DNA from: Taeniopygia guttata
Taxonomy: Eukaryota > Chordata > Aves > Passeriformes > Estrildidae
Length of the DNA: 64,000 nt
Assembly: GCF_048771995.1 (NCBI RefSeq)
Contig: NC_133063.1
Coordinates: 22,631,063-22,695,062, forward strand
Direction: 5' to 3'
Positions within the stretch are counted from its first letter, which is position 1, and each line of letters starts with the position of its first letter. Made by a program: the position numbers and the translations under genes. The notes beneath the pieces were generated by a model. It was given only the letters and a program-made list of their open reading frames with translations. It was not told where the DNA came from and made no database searches. Of the stretch, positions 25,301 to 37,300 are shown in pieces.

Positions 25301-28300
25301 TTTGCAGGCTGCCCGGCGAGATGTCAACATTTGCACCTCAAGTCAAACAGAAGAAAGCAGTCAGAGACTACGGCTTATCCCTGTCAGTCAAGAGTCATTG
25401 ACTGTGAGGAAAGGGAAAGAACAGGTTTACAAGGGGTACAGACAGCTTGTTTCAATCCTCCGTCTGGGTCACCATGTTCCCCTGTAGAAACACCTCAAGA
25501 AACAAGGAGAGCAGGAACAGGCCAGCAGGAATCAATTTGGATGACTGCTGGCCAAAAGGCCAAAGGACAAGTCCCACTGTCCAGGGCAGCAGTTGAGATT
25601 CAGCACACCAGGAAATGTCCTTCAGAGTGTCTGGGGTACACACTACAGCAGGATGGCACTCAGAGGCATCACCTCACTCCCTGAAGCCCTGCACTGGAAA
25701 GGCAAGAAGGGCAGAAACCACCAGTTTGGTGACTGCAGTGGCTAGCCCTCTTTCACTCACTTGCTCTTCTAGAGCCTGAGGGAGACGATTAAGTTTTTCT
25801 CTGATGATTTTCATTTCTTCTTCCTGCCTCTTCTCCTTTGCCTTCATCTTAGTGTCAATTTTCTGAAACTCCGTGTCCAGCTGTTCCTTCAAGTTCTGTA
25901 AAATACAAGAGAGAGGATCTTTCATGAGTGGAGTGGCTGCCACTCTTTCACTCACCTGGTCTTGTTGATCGCCCCTCTGCTGACGGAGATTCATCTCCTC
26001 TTGAATTCCTCTCATGTCTTCCTTGTTCCCCTTCTTCACTTCCATGATGGCACTCTGAGCCCCGGGCAGCTCTGCTTGTGACTCTGCCTTGATGTTCTGT
26101 ACACACAAATGCAGAGCAAGTGACTGGGAGCTGCCATCAGGCTCAGCTTTTTCCTCTCGCAGCTTCAAAATCCCATTTATTCAGCCACTTCTTTCTGCTT
26201 CCCTACCCACCTCTGCTTCCAGTGCAACCCTCCTGTCCCAGTGCTGACTTTGGCAGATTCCAAGGCTCTGTGCTTTCAGTGCCTCTGGGACTCCTGACCT
26301 CCTCAGTCCCAAGAGCTCCATTTTTTGCCCCTTTTCCTGCCCTTCCCTCTGAAACCTGGCGAGTCAGGCTTACCTGGCCATTCTCCTGTGGCTCTTCCAC
26401 CTGCTGCCTGAGCTGCTCTTCCTGCTCTCGGGCTGGGAACAGCTCTTCCCGAGTCTGCCATGGCATCTCTGACAAAGCAGGCTGCTCCTGCTCTTTCTCT
26501 GGAAGGACCTGCAGAGAAAGCAAGAGAAGATGGGTTTCAACTTTCCATACAACATTTGAGGGCCAAGACTCAAGGACTGATGGGCTCACACGTTCCCAAA
26601 GCACTGTGCTGCAGCTCTCCTGGGTCATTCTCTGCCCATGAGGAGGCACAGATGCCAAAGTGACCCTGGCACTGCAATCAGGGGCCATCTGGGGCAGAAG
26701 CTCAAGCAGCCTCTGAGGCAGCTGACAGGGAAGGTGTGGAATTTCTCAAGGGTCTACTGAGGGCCTCCTTCTGCTTCTGCCTTGCTCTGTTTGTCTTTCA
26801 GTAGTGACTGACACCCCACCCTGTCCCATAGCTCCATCCTGGCTCTGCAGGTGGCTTCCTCTGTGAGCTCAGCCCTTGTGAGAGACACTTCTGGAGTTCA
26901 TGTTCTCTTCACCAACTAAAACATGGAATTCTTCCACCTCTCTGGGACAGGCTGAACATTAAAGCGTTAACGGGGGGCTTCAGGAAGAAGAGGCTGGAGG
27001 AGGAAACCATGTCTGAGGGGAAAAAAACCACCACATCTGGAGGAGGAAACAGCTCTGCCTGCTCAGAATCGGTCATCGGAACATGTCTTTAATCCTCTCC
27101 TGAAAGGGATGCTTTACGTGAACTTTGCACCTCCAACTGCTTTGGACCAGAGCCAAGAAGATTCAATTATGCAAATGTTACATAGATAGATAGATAGATA
27201 GATAGAGAGAGAGACAGACAGACAGATCTCACTTTTATAATCTCTCTTTACTATCATTTTTGTTCCTACATACATCAACACTTGGTAGCCATTGCCCCAG
27301 TCAGCAGCAATCCCGAGATTGCTCTCCTGTTCCTTCAATAAACCACACTCTCAGGGAATCTGGAGCATTTAGGTCCTTATGGAATACAAGAAGATCCAGA
27401 GCATTGCACTGGGAACTGCACTCTTGCAGCATCTGTGCTTGGCCAAGTGCTTCTCTTGGACTCGACCACACTGAAACTGCTAAAGGGGCTGCAATCAGGA
27501 ATAAAGGCTAGGCCCTCCCAGCTCCTCTGATCTTTGAGGACCAGCTGGAATGCAAGAGCATTGATTTCCTGCTCAATTCCCAAACACCACACCTCCTGAT
27601 TTCCTGGGTTGCAAAAAGACACAGGGACTGTTAATATGAAAGCGAAGAGCAAGGCCCTGTTGACTGGCCTGGCAGCACAACAGCTCCCTGCCCCAAACAA
27701 TGTGTTCTTATGCAAAAATACTGCATCCTCCAGAAAGGCCCCCTTACAAAAGAAAATGCAAGCAGAATTCTTACAAGCGCAGAAAAAGGGTAGGAAGGAT
27801 GGAGGAAAATCCATCTGCATTGCTAAAAACCAAGAAATTGAACAGGAATTCCCCTCCTAATAAAGGAAAAAAAAACAAGAGAGAAGAGCCACAGATGCCA
27901 GTGGAAAAAGCACTAGGATAACGTGAGGAGATATTTGCCGATGAAACAGCCCATGTGGCAAGCACTCAGCATCCTCAGCCAGAAACAGCAAGGGCTGGCT
28001 CATCAGAAATCTGCAGCTCTGTCTTGCACTAAAGACAGCACCACCCACAACGGGCACTTACTGGCTCCAAAGATTCAGGCTGTGCTGTGACCACGGATGG
28101 AGCCTCGAGGCCATACTGCTCAACTTGCTCTCGTTTGGCTTCTTCACCAAGAGGAGACGGAGCCAGGGCAGACACTGCTGTTGTCTCTATCATCTGTGGC
28201 AAGAGAGAAGCATGAGTGACAGGCCATTACCTATCATTTAAAACCACATTTCTTCTCACATCTACCACCATATCTTGCAAGAAAAATTGAGAAACTTTGA

Positions 28301-31300
28301 TTAAAATGGGATTCTAAAGTGCTCTCATGTCTTAAAATTGGCTAATCCAACTGTAATGCAACTTGCTCTGATTTAAATATCCCAACCTGTCTACTATCAG
28401 GTGACAATGATCTATTTGTATAAGTGACCTTGTAATTCTTGAAAGCTAAGAAATGCAACAGTGAAACTTGCAGCTCTGCCTTGCACTAAAGACAGCACCA
28501 CCCACAACTGGCACTTACTGGCTCAGGAGATTCAGGCTCAGGCGTGACCACTAATGGAGCCTCGCGGTCATACTCCTCAATTTCCTCCTCTCTGGCTTCT
28601 TCACCAGGAGCAGAGGGAGCCAAGGCAGACACTGTTGTTGCCTCTGTCATCTGTGGCAAGAGAGAAGCATGAGGGACAGGCTGTTACCTATCATTTATAA
28701 CCTTCTATCTTCTCCCATCTACCACCATATCTTCCAAGGAAACTTGAGAGACTTGGATTACAATGGGATTCTAAGGCACTCTCATGGTATTGAAATTGGC
28801 CAATCCACCTATAATGCAAATTGCTCTGAATTAAATATTCCACCCTGCCTACTATCAGGTAGCAATGATCTATTTGTGTAAGTGACCTTGTAATTCTTGA
28901 AAGCTCTGAAATGCAACAGTGAAACTTGCAGCTCTGCCTTGCACTAAAGACAGCCCCACCCACACGGGCACTTACTGCCTTTGAAGATTCAGGCTCTGGT
29001 GTGACCCCTGATTGAGCCTCAAGGTCATACTCCTCAATTTCCTCCTCTTTGGCTTCTTCACCAGGAGGAGAGGGAGCCAGGGCAGACACTGCTGGTGTCT
29101 CTGTCATCTGTGGCAAGAGAGAAGCATGAAGGACAAGCCGTTACCTATCATTTATAATCTCGTTTCTCCTCGGATCCACAACCACCTCTTAAAAGGAAAA
29201 ATTATCCACTTTGTTAGCAATGTGATTCTAAGTCACTCTGACCAGATTAAAATGGGCTAACTCAACAGGACTCTATTTGATGCACTCTATGTATTTGATA
29301 GACCTTCCTGGCTGCCATCAGCAAGCAACTGTGCCTTGGCACAAAGGAGCTTTTGGCTCTTTAAAGCCCTGAAATGAAAAAGTAGGAAATAGCCAGCAAG
29401 GCCTTTGCTGTTGCTGCGGCAGACATGGAAAACTCAAACTGGATCAGAATCCCAACCAGTGCAAGGAAAGGGCAGGAAAAGTTGTGCAGAAGCATCTGTG
29501 CTTGCTGGAAAGAGAGAAAATGGGCAGGGCTTTACCTCCTACCAAACCAAGTCAAACCAAGTCAAACCAAGTCAAAAGTGTCCCCTCCTCAGGTGGCTAA
29601 AACACTTGGAGGCAGTGAGGGCATGTTTGGCAGGGGAACAGCCATGGTGATGAGCACTGTCATGTATGGATCTATGGAAGTGTGCCTGAAGGTCCCTCAC
29701 GAGCCACCCGTTGTCCAGGATGAAACACCCTGAGCACCTCCTCCTTGGCCTTGCGCTCCACACCCTTCCCCAGCTCCCGTGTCCTTCTCTGCACACGCCC
29801 AGCGCCTCAAGGACTTCCTGCTTCAGAGGGGCCCACATGTAGACACATCACTGTGGAGTTGTGCTCGCCCTGTATATCCCCTCATAATGGTTTGTCCCTC
29901 CATATCCCCTCTTTGTATCCGTTTGGTTCATCCCAGCTTTCCCATCAGCATCTGTATGTCCATCAAACCCCCAAATCCCTGACTCATCCCCCTGTCTCCT
30001 CCCAGGTGATGTGTCCATCACCTCGTGACCCTTCCCCTTTGTCCAGAGCCTTCTCCCAGGGTCACCAGGTAACTGGACCCTGGCTCGGGGCTCCTCCCCC
30101 ACCCCCTCCTCAGTGGTCACTCTGAGGCCTTGCCCCCAGAGAGCCACTCCCAAGTCCTTCCCCCGTTGGCTGCTCGGGTTTCCCCGTCCCCCTATATCTG
30201 GCTCCTCTGGGCAGGGACACCCTCTCTTGCTCTGGATGTCCTTCGGGTTTGGATGTGGCCTGGGATCTCTCCAGGCCCTCATTAAATTTCGGAACTAATC
30301 CTGAGGAGGAGCGCCTCTTTCTCTTGCTTGTCGGACTAGCTTGTCTTTGAACTCACGAGGGAGCTTCTCAAAGCCCCCCAGGATCCAAGGAGAAGTTCCC
30401 TCCCTCTGCCCGACTCGCCCCACTGCCCAGCTGGACGGGGTGCACTGGGGACTGATCACCCGTGGATTTGAGGGTGACACGCAGCACAGAACTTCCAGCT
30501 ATGGTTGCAGCGCTGCCCAGCCCAGGGGGACGGTCACTGCCCTGCTCCTGCTGCCCCACTGCTGATGACACAGGCCAGGGTGCCCTTGGCCGTCTTGGCC
30601 ACCTGGCCAGGTCCTGGCCCACCTTCAGCTGCTTTTGACCGGCACCCCTGGGTCCTTTTGGCCCACACAGCGTCCCAGCCACAAAGTTGCCCATTGGATT
30701 AAAAATACAGCATCCACCATTTCAAAATGTCCTTCCTCTTCTGAGCAACACAAGACTGCAGTCATGGACTTGCAGCTTCACCTCCCACCGGCCCCGCCTC
30801 CAGGCTGCAGTGCACTTTTCAAAGCTGCAGACTACACCAAAAAATGCATCCACAGAACCTTGCTTTTTGCCTCACAAGAGGGCTTCACAATTATAAACTT
30901 AGTTTCTTTGGCCAGGTCTTGTCCCCCACAGATTCATGGACAACACACTCGTCTACTTGCAGCTTATCAAAAGTCACAAGACAGCTGAGCCACACACTTT
31001 GTAGAACTGAATAAATACTCGAGAAATTGCAGACCCGTTTCACCAGCCAAACACGTGTTTCCACAAAGAGAAAGCAAACAAACCAAGCCCTGAGACCCCC
31101 AGCACTACCTCGTGTGCCCTTGGCCATGGCCCTGCTGAAGCCCAAGAGACAGCGCTTCACTGATTTGAGCAGCCAGACGCTCATCCTGAGGCAACAGGCT
31201 TTGGTGCCTAAACATGACAGGTCCAAGGCCAATTTCTAGCTGGAGGTCACTGCCTGCAGGAAATCGCTGGGTCCTGGCAGGACTCCAGCACTCAGCATCC

Positions 31301-34300
31301 TCGCCAGCAACAGCAAGAGCTGGCTGGTAAGAATCTTGCAGCTCTGCCTTGCACTAAAGACAGCACCACCCACAACTGGCACTTACTGACTCAGAAGATT
31401 CAGGCTCTAGTGTGACCACTGATGGAGCCTCACGGTCATTCTTTTCAATTTGCTCCTCTCTGGCTTCTTCTCCAGGAGCAGAGGGAGCCAGGGCAGACAC
31501 TGCTTTTGTCTCTGTCATCTGTGGCAAGAGAGAAGCATGAGGGACAGGCTATTACCTATCATTTATAACCTTCTATCTTCTCCCATCTACCACCATATCT
31601 TCCAAGGAAAGTTGAAAGACTTGGATTACAATGGGATTCTAAGGCACTCTCATGGTATTGAAATTGGCCAATCCACCTATAATGCAAATTGCTCTGAATT
31701 AAATATTCCACCCTGCCTACTATCAGGTAGCAATGATCTATTTGTGTAAGTGACCTTGTAATTCTTGAAAGCTCTGAAATGCAACAGTGAAACTTGCAGC
31801 TCTGCCTTGCATTAAAGACAGCCCCACCCACAGCGGGCACTTACTGGCTCCAAAGATTCAGGCTCAGGCGTGACTACTGATGGAGCCTCACGGTCATACT
31901 CCTCAATTTGCTCCTCTCTGGCTTCTTCTCCAGGAGGAGAGGGAGCCAGGGCAGACACTGCTGTTGTCTCTATCATCTGTGGCAAGAGAGAAGCATGAGG
32001 GACAGGCCATTACCTATCATTTAAAACTGCATTTCTTCTCACATCTACCACCATATCTTGCAAGGAAAATTGAGAAACTTTGATTACAATGTGATTCTAA
32101 AGTGCTCTCGTGACTTAAAATTGGCTACTACAACTGTAATGCAACTTGCTCTGATTTAAATATCCCAACCTGTCTACTATCAGGTGACAATGATCTATTT
32201 GTGTAAGTGACCTTGTAATTCTTGAAAGCTAAGAAATGCAACAGTGAAACTTGCAACTCTGCCTTGCACTAAAGACAGCACCACCCACAACTGGCACTTA
32301 CTGGCTCAGGAGATTCAGGCTCAGGCGTGACCACTAATGGAGCCTCGCGGTCATACTCCTCAATTTCCTCCTCTCTGGCTTCTTCACCGGGAGCAGAGGG
32401 AGCCAAGGCAGACACTGTTGTTGCCTCTGTCATCTGTGGCAAGAGAGAAGCATGAGCGACAGGCGATTACCTATCATTTATAACCTTCTATCTTCTCCCA
32501 TCTACCACCATATCTTCCAAGGAAAGTTGAAAGACTTGGATTACAATGGGATTCTAAGGCACTCTCATGGTATTGAAATTGGCCAATCCACCTATAATGC
32601 AAATTGCTCTGAATTAAATATTCCACCCTGCCTACTATCAGGTAGCAATGATCTATTTGTGTAAGTGACCTTGTAATTCTTGAAAGCTCTGAAATGCAAC
32701 AGTGAAACTTGCAGCTCTGCCTTGCACTAAAGACAGCACCACCCACAACTGGCACTTACCGCCTTTGAAGATTCAGGCTCAGGCGTGACTACTGATGGAG
32801 CCTCGTGGTCATACTCCTCAATTTGCTCCTCTCTGGCTTCTTCTCCAGGAGGAGACGGAGCCAGGGCAGATACTGCTGGTGTCTCTGTCATCTGTGGCAA
32901 GAGGGAAGCATGAGGGACAGGCTGTTACCTATCATTTATAACCTTCTATCTTCTCCCATCTACCACCATATCTTCCAAGGAAAGTTGAAAGACTTGGATT
33001 ACAATGGGATTCTAAGGCACTCTCATGGTATTGAAATTGGCCAATCCACCTATAATGCAAATTGCTCTGAATTAAATATTCCACCCTGCCTACTATCAGG
33101 TAGCAATGATCTATTTGTGTAAGTGACCTTGTAATTCTTGAAAGCTCTGAAATGCAACAGTGAAACTTGCAGCTCTGCCTTGCACTAAAGACAGCACCAC
33201 CCACAACTGGCACTTACCGCCTTTGAAGATTCAGGCTCAGGCGTGACTACTGATGGAGCCTCGTGGTCATACTCCTCAATTTGCTCCTCTCTGGCTTCTT
33301 CTCCAGGAGGAGACGGAGCCAGGGCAGATACTGCTGGTGTCTCTGTCATCTGTGGCAAGAGGGAAGCATGAGGGACAGGCTGTTACCTATCATTTATAAC
33401 CTTCTATCTTCTCCCATCTACCACCATATCTTCCAAGGAAACTTGAGAGACTTGGATTACAATGGGATTCTAAAGTGCTCTCATGTCTTAAAATTGGCTA
33501 CTACAACTGTAATGCAACTTGCTCTGATAAATATCCCAACCTGTCTACTATCAGGTGACAATGATCTATTTGTGTAAGTGACCTTGTAATTCTGGAAAGC
33601 TAAGAAATGCAACAGTGAAACTTGCAGCTCTACCTTGCACTAAAGACAGCACCACCCACAACTGGCACTTACTGGCTCAGGAGATTCAGGCTCAGGCGTG
33701 ACCACTGATGGAGCCTCGCGGTCATACTCCTCAATTTCCTCCTCTTTGGCTTCTTCACCAGGAGGAGAGGGAGCCAGGGCAGACACTGCTGGTGTCTCTG
33801 TCATCTGTGGCAAGAGAGAAGCATGAAGGACAAGCCGTTACCTATCATTTATAATCTCGTTTCTCCTCGGATCCACAACCACCTCTTAAAAGGAAAAATT
33901 ATCCACTTTGTTAGCAATGCGATTCTAAGTCACTCTGACCAGATTAAAATGGGCTAACTCAACAGAACTCTATTTGATGCACTCTATGTATTTGATAGAC
34001 CTTCCTGGCTGCCATCAGCAAGCAACTGTGCCTTGGCACAAAGGAGCTTTTGGCTCTTTAAAGCCCTGAAATGAAAAAGTAGGAAATAGCCAGCAAGGCC
34101 TTTGCTGTTGCTGCAGCAGACATGGAAAACTCAAACTGGATCAGAATCCCAACCAGTGCAAGGAAAGGGCAGGAAAAGTTGTGCAGAAGCATCTGTGCTT
34201 GCTGGAAAGAGAGAAAATGGGCAGGGCTTTACCTCCTACCAAACCAAGTCAAACCAAGTCAAACCAAGTCAAAAGTGTCCCCTCCTCAGGTGGCTAAAAC

Positions 34301-37300
34301 ACTTGGAGGCAGTGAGGGCATGTTTGGCAGGGGAACAGCCATGGTGATGAGCACTGTCATGTATGGATCTATGGAAGTGTGCCTGAAGGTCCCTCACAAG
34401 CCACCCGTTGTCCAGGATTAAACACCCTGAGCACCTCCTCCTTGGCCTTGCGCTCCACACCCTTCCCCAGCTCCCGTGTCCTTCTCTGCACACGCCCAGC
34501 GCCTCAAGGACTTCCTGCTTCAGAGGGGCCCACATGTAGACACATCACTGTGGAGTTGTGCTCGCCCTGTATATCCCCTCATAATGGTTTGTCCCTCCAT
34601 ATCCCCTCTTTGTATCCGTTTGGTTCATCCCAGCTTTCCCATCAGCACCTGTATGTCCATCAAACCCCAAAATCCCTGACTCATCCCCCTGTCTCCTCCC
34701 AGGTGATGTGTCCATCACCTCGTGACCTTTCCCCTTTGTCCAGAGCCTTCTCCCAGGGTCACCAGGTAACTGGACCCTGGCTCGGGGCTCCTCCCCCACC
34801 CCCTCCTCAGTGGTCACTCTGAGGCCTTGCCCCCAGAGAGCCACTCCCAAGTCCTTCCCCCGTTGGCTGCTCGGGTTTCCCCGTCCCCCTATATCTGGCT
34901 CCTCTGGGCAGGGACACCCTCTCTTGCTCTGGATGTCCTTCGGGTTTGGATGTGGCCTGGGATCTCTCCAGGCCCTCATTAAATTTCGGAACTAATCCTG
35001 AGGAGGAGCGCCTCTTTCTCTTGCTTGTCGGACTAGCTTGTCTTTGAACTCACGAGGGAGCTTCTCAAAGCCCCCCAGGATCCAAGGAGAAGTTCCCTCC
35101 CTCTGCCCGACTCGCCCCACTGCCCAGCTGGACGGGGTGCACTGGGGACTGATCACCCGTGGATTTGAGGGTGACACGCAGCACAGAACTTCCAGCTATG
35201 GTTGCAGCGCTGCCCAGCCCAGGGGGACGGTCACTGCCCTGCTCCTGCTGCCCCACTGCTGATGACACAGGCCAGGGTGCCCTTGGCCGTCTTGGCCACC
35301 TGGCCAGGTCCTGGCCCACCTTCAGCTGCTTTTGACCGGCACCCCTGGGTCCTTTTGGCCCACACAGTGTCCCAGCCACAAAGTTGCCCATTGGATTAAA
35401 AATACAGCATCCACCATTTCAAAATGTCCTTCCTCTTCTGAGCAACACAAGACTGCAGTCATGGACTTGCAGCTTCACCTCCCACCGGCCCCGCCTCCAG
35501 GCTGCAGTGCACTTTTCAAAGCTGCAGACTACACCAAAAAATGCATCCACAGAACCTTGCTTTTTGCCTCACAAGAGGGCTTCACAATTATAAACTTAGT
35601 TTCTTTGGCCAGGTCTTGTCCCCCACAGATTCATGGACAACACACTCGTCTACTTGCAGCTTATCAAAAGTCACAAGACAGCTGAGCCACACACTTTGTA
35701 GAACTGAATAAATACTCGAGAAATTGCAGACCCGTTTCACCAGCCAAACACGTGTTTCCACAAAGAGAAAGCAAACAAACCAAGCCCTGAGACCCCCAGC
35801 ACTACCTCGTGTGCCCTTGGCCATGGCCCTGCAGAAGCTCAAGAGACAGCGCTTCACTGATTTGAGCAGCCAGACGCTCATCCTGAGGCAACAGGCTTTG
35901 GTGCCTAAACATGACAGGTCCAAGGCCAATTTCTAGCTGGAGGTCACTGCCTGCAGGAAATTGCTGGGTCCTGGCAGGACTCCAGCACTCAGCATCCTCG
36001 CCAGCAACAGCAAGAGCTGGCTGGTAAGAATCTTGCAGCTCTGCCTTGCACTAAATACAGCATCACCCACAACTGGCACTTACCGGTTCAGAAGATTCAG
36101 GTTCAGGCGTGACCACTGATGGAGCCTCGCGGTCATACTCCTCAATTTCCTCCTCTTCGGCTTTACCAGGAGGAGAGGGAGCCAGGGCAGACACTGTTGT
36201 TGCCTCTGTCATCTGTGGCAAGAGAGAAGCATGAGGGACAGGCTGTTATCTATCATCTATAACTTCCTATATTCTCACATCTACCACCATTTCTTCCAAG
36301 GAAAGTTGAGAGATTTGGATTACAATGGGATTCTAAGGCACTCTCATGGTATTAAAATTGGTTAATCCACCTGTACTGCAAATTGCTCTGAAATAAATAT
36401 TCCACCCTCCCTTCTATCAGATAGCAATGATCTCTTTGTAAGTGATGTTATAAATCTTGAAAGCTCTGAAACGCAAAAGTGAAACTTGCAGCTCTGCCAT
36501 GCACTAAAGACAGCACCACCCACAACTGGCACTTACTGGCTCTGAAGATTCACGCTCTGCTGAGACCCCTGATGGAGCCTCACGGTCATACTGCTCAATT
36601 TGGTCATCTTCGTATTCTTCTCTAGGAGCAGAGGTGGCTGGGGCAGACAGTGATGCTGGTTTTGTGCTCTGGGGCAAGAGAGAAACATGAGGGACAAGCC
36701 ATTACCTCCTTCCTTCTCACATCTACCACCATATCATCCAAGGAGAAAGCATAAAAATTCAGAGTAAAAGGATTCTAAGCAACACAGATCAAATTAAAAC
36801 GGGCCAATACAACAGAATTGTATATGGATATGAAGCTGATATTCTTCCCTGGTTGCCATCAGCAAGCAATGTTGTATGTGCAAGACAGAGCTTTTAGCTT
36901 TTGAGAGCTCAGAAATGGAAAAGTAAGAAAGAGTCATCTATGCCTTTGCTATTGCTGCTGCAGACATGGAAACCTACAACTGGATCAGAATCTCATCCAG
37001 TGCTGGAAAAGAGCAGGAAACGTTGTGAAGAAGCATCTGTGCTTGTTGGAAAATGAGAAAATCAACAGGGCTTTTCCTCTACTAAACCAGCAAAAGAAAA
37101 ACACAACAAACAATAAGCAGGGAGTCTCTCCGATACCAGCGTCGAAAGCACTGGGATGCAGTGAGGATATGTTTGGCAGGGAATTGGCACTTGTGGTGAG
37201 CACTGTCATGTATGGATCTATGGAAGTGTGCCTGAAGGTCTCTCAACAGCCTCCCATTGTCCAGGCTGAAACTCCCTCAGCACCCCCCTCCTTGGCCCTG

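Noticed and set aside
28669-28881. Repeated plus-strand frame ([19 protein letters not shown]) in each array intron
   Set aside because: It recurs only because the introns are tandem copies. It lies in intron sequence antisense to the repeat exons and is broken in several copies.
29745-30700. Long overlapping open frames in the spacer (and its copy at 34.4-35.4 kb)
   Set aside because: Both strands are open in several frames because of GC-rich composition. I saw no phase-compatible splice sites and no family motif. Identity between the two copies is explained by recent duplication, not selection.
28000-36700. A CRISPR-like array
   Set aside because: The regular repeats are 455-bp exon-intron units with eukaryotic splice sites, far longer than CRISPR repeats, in an animal genome.
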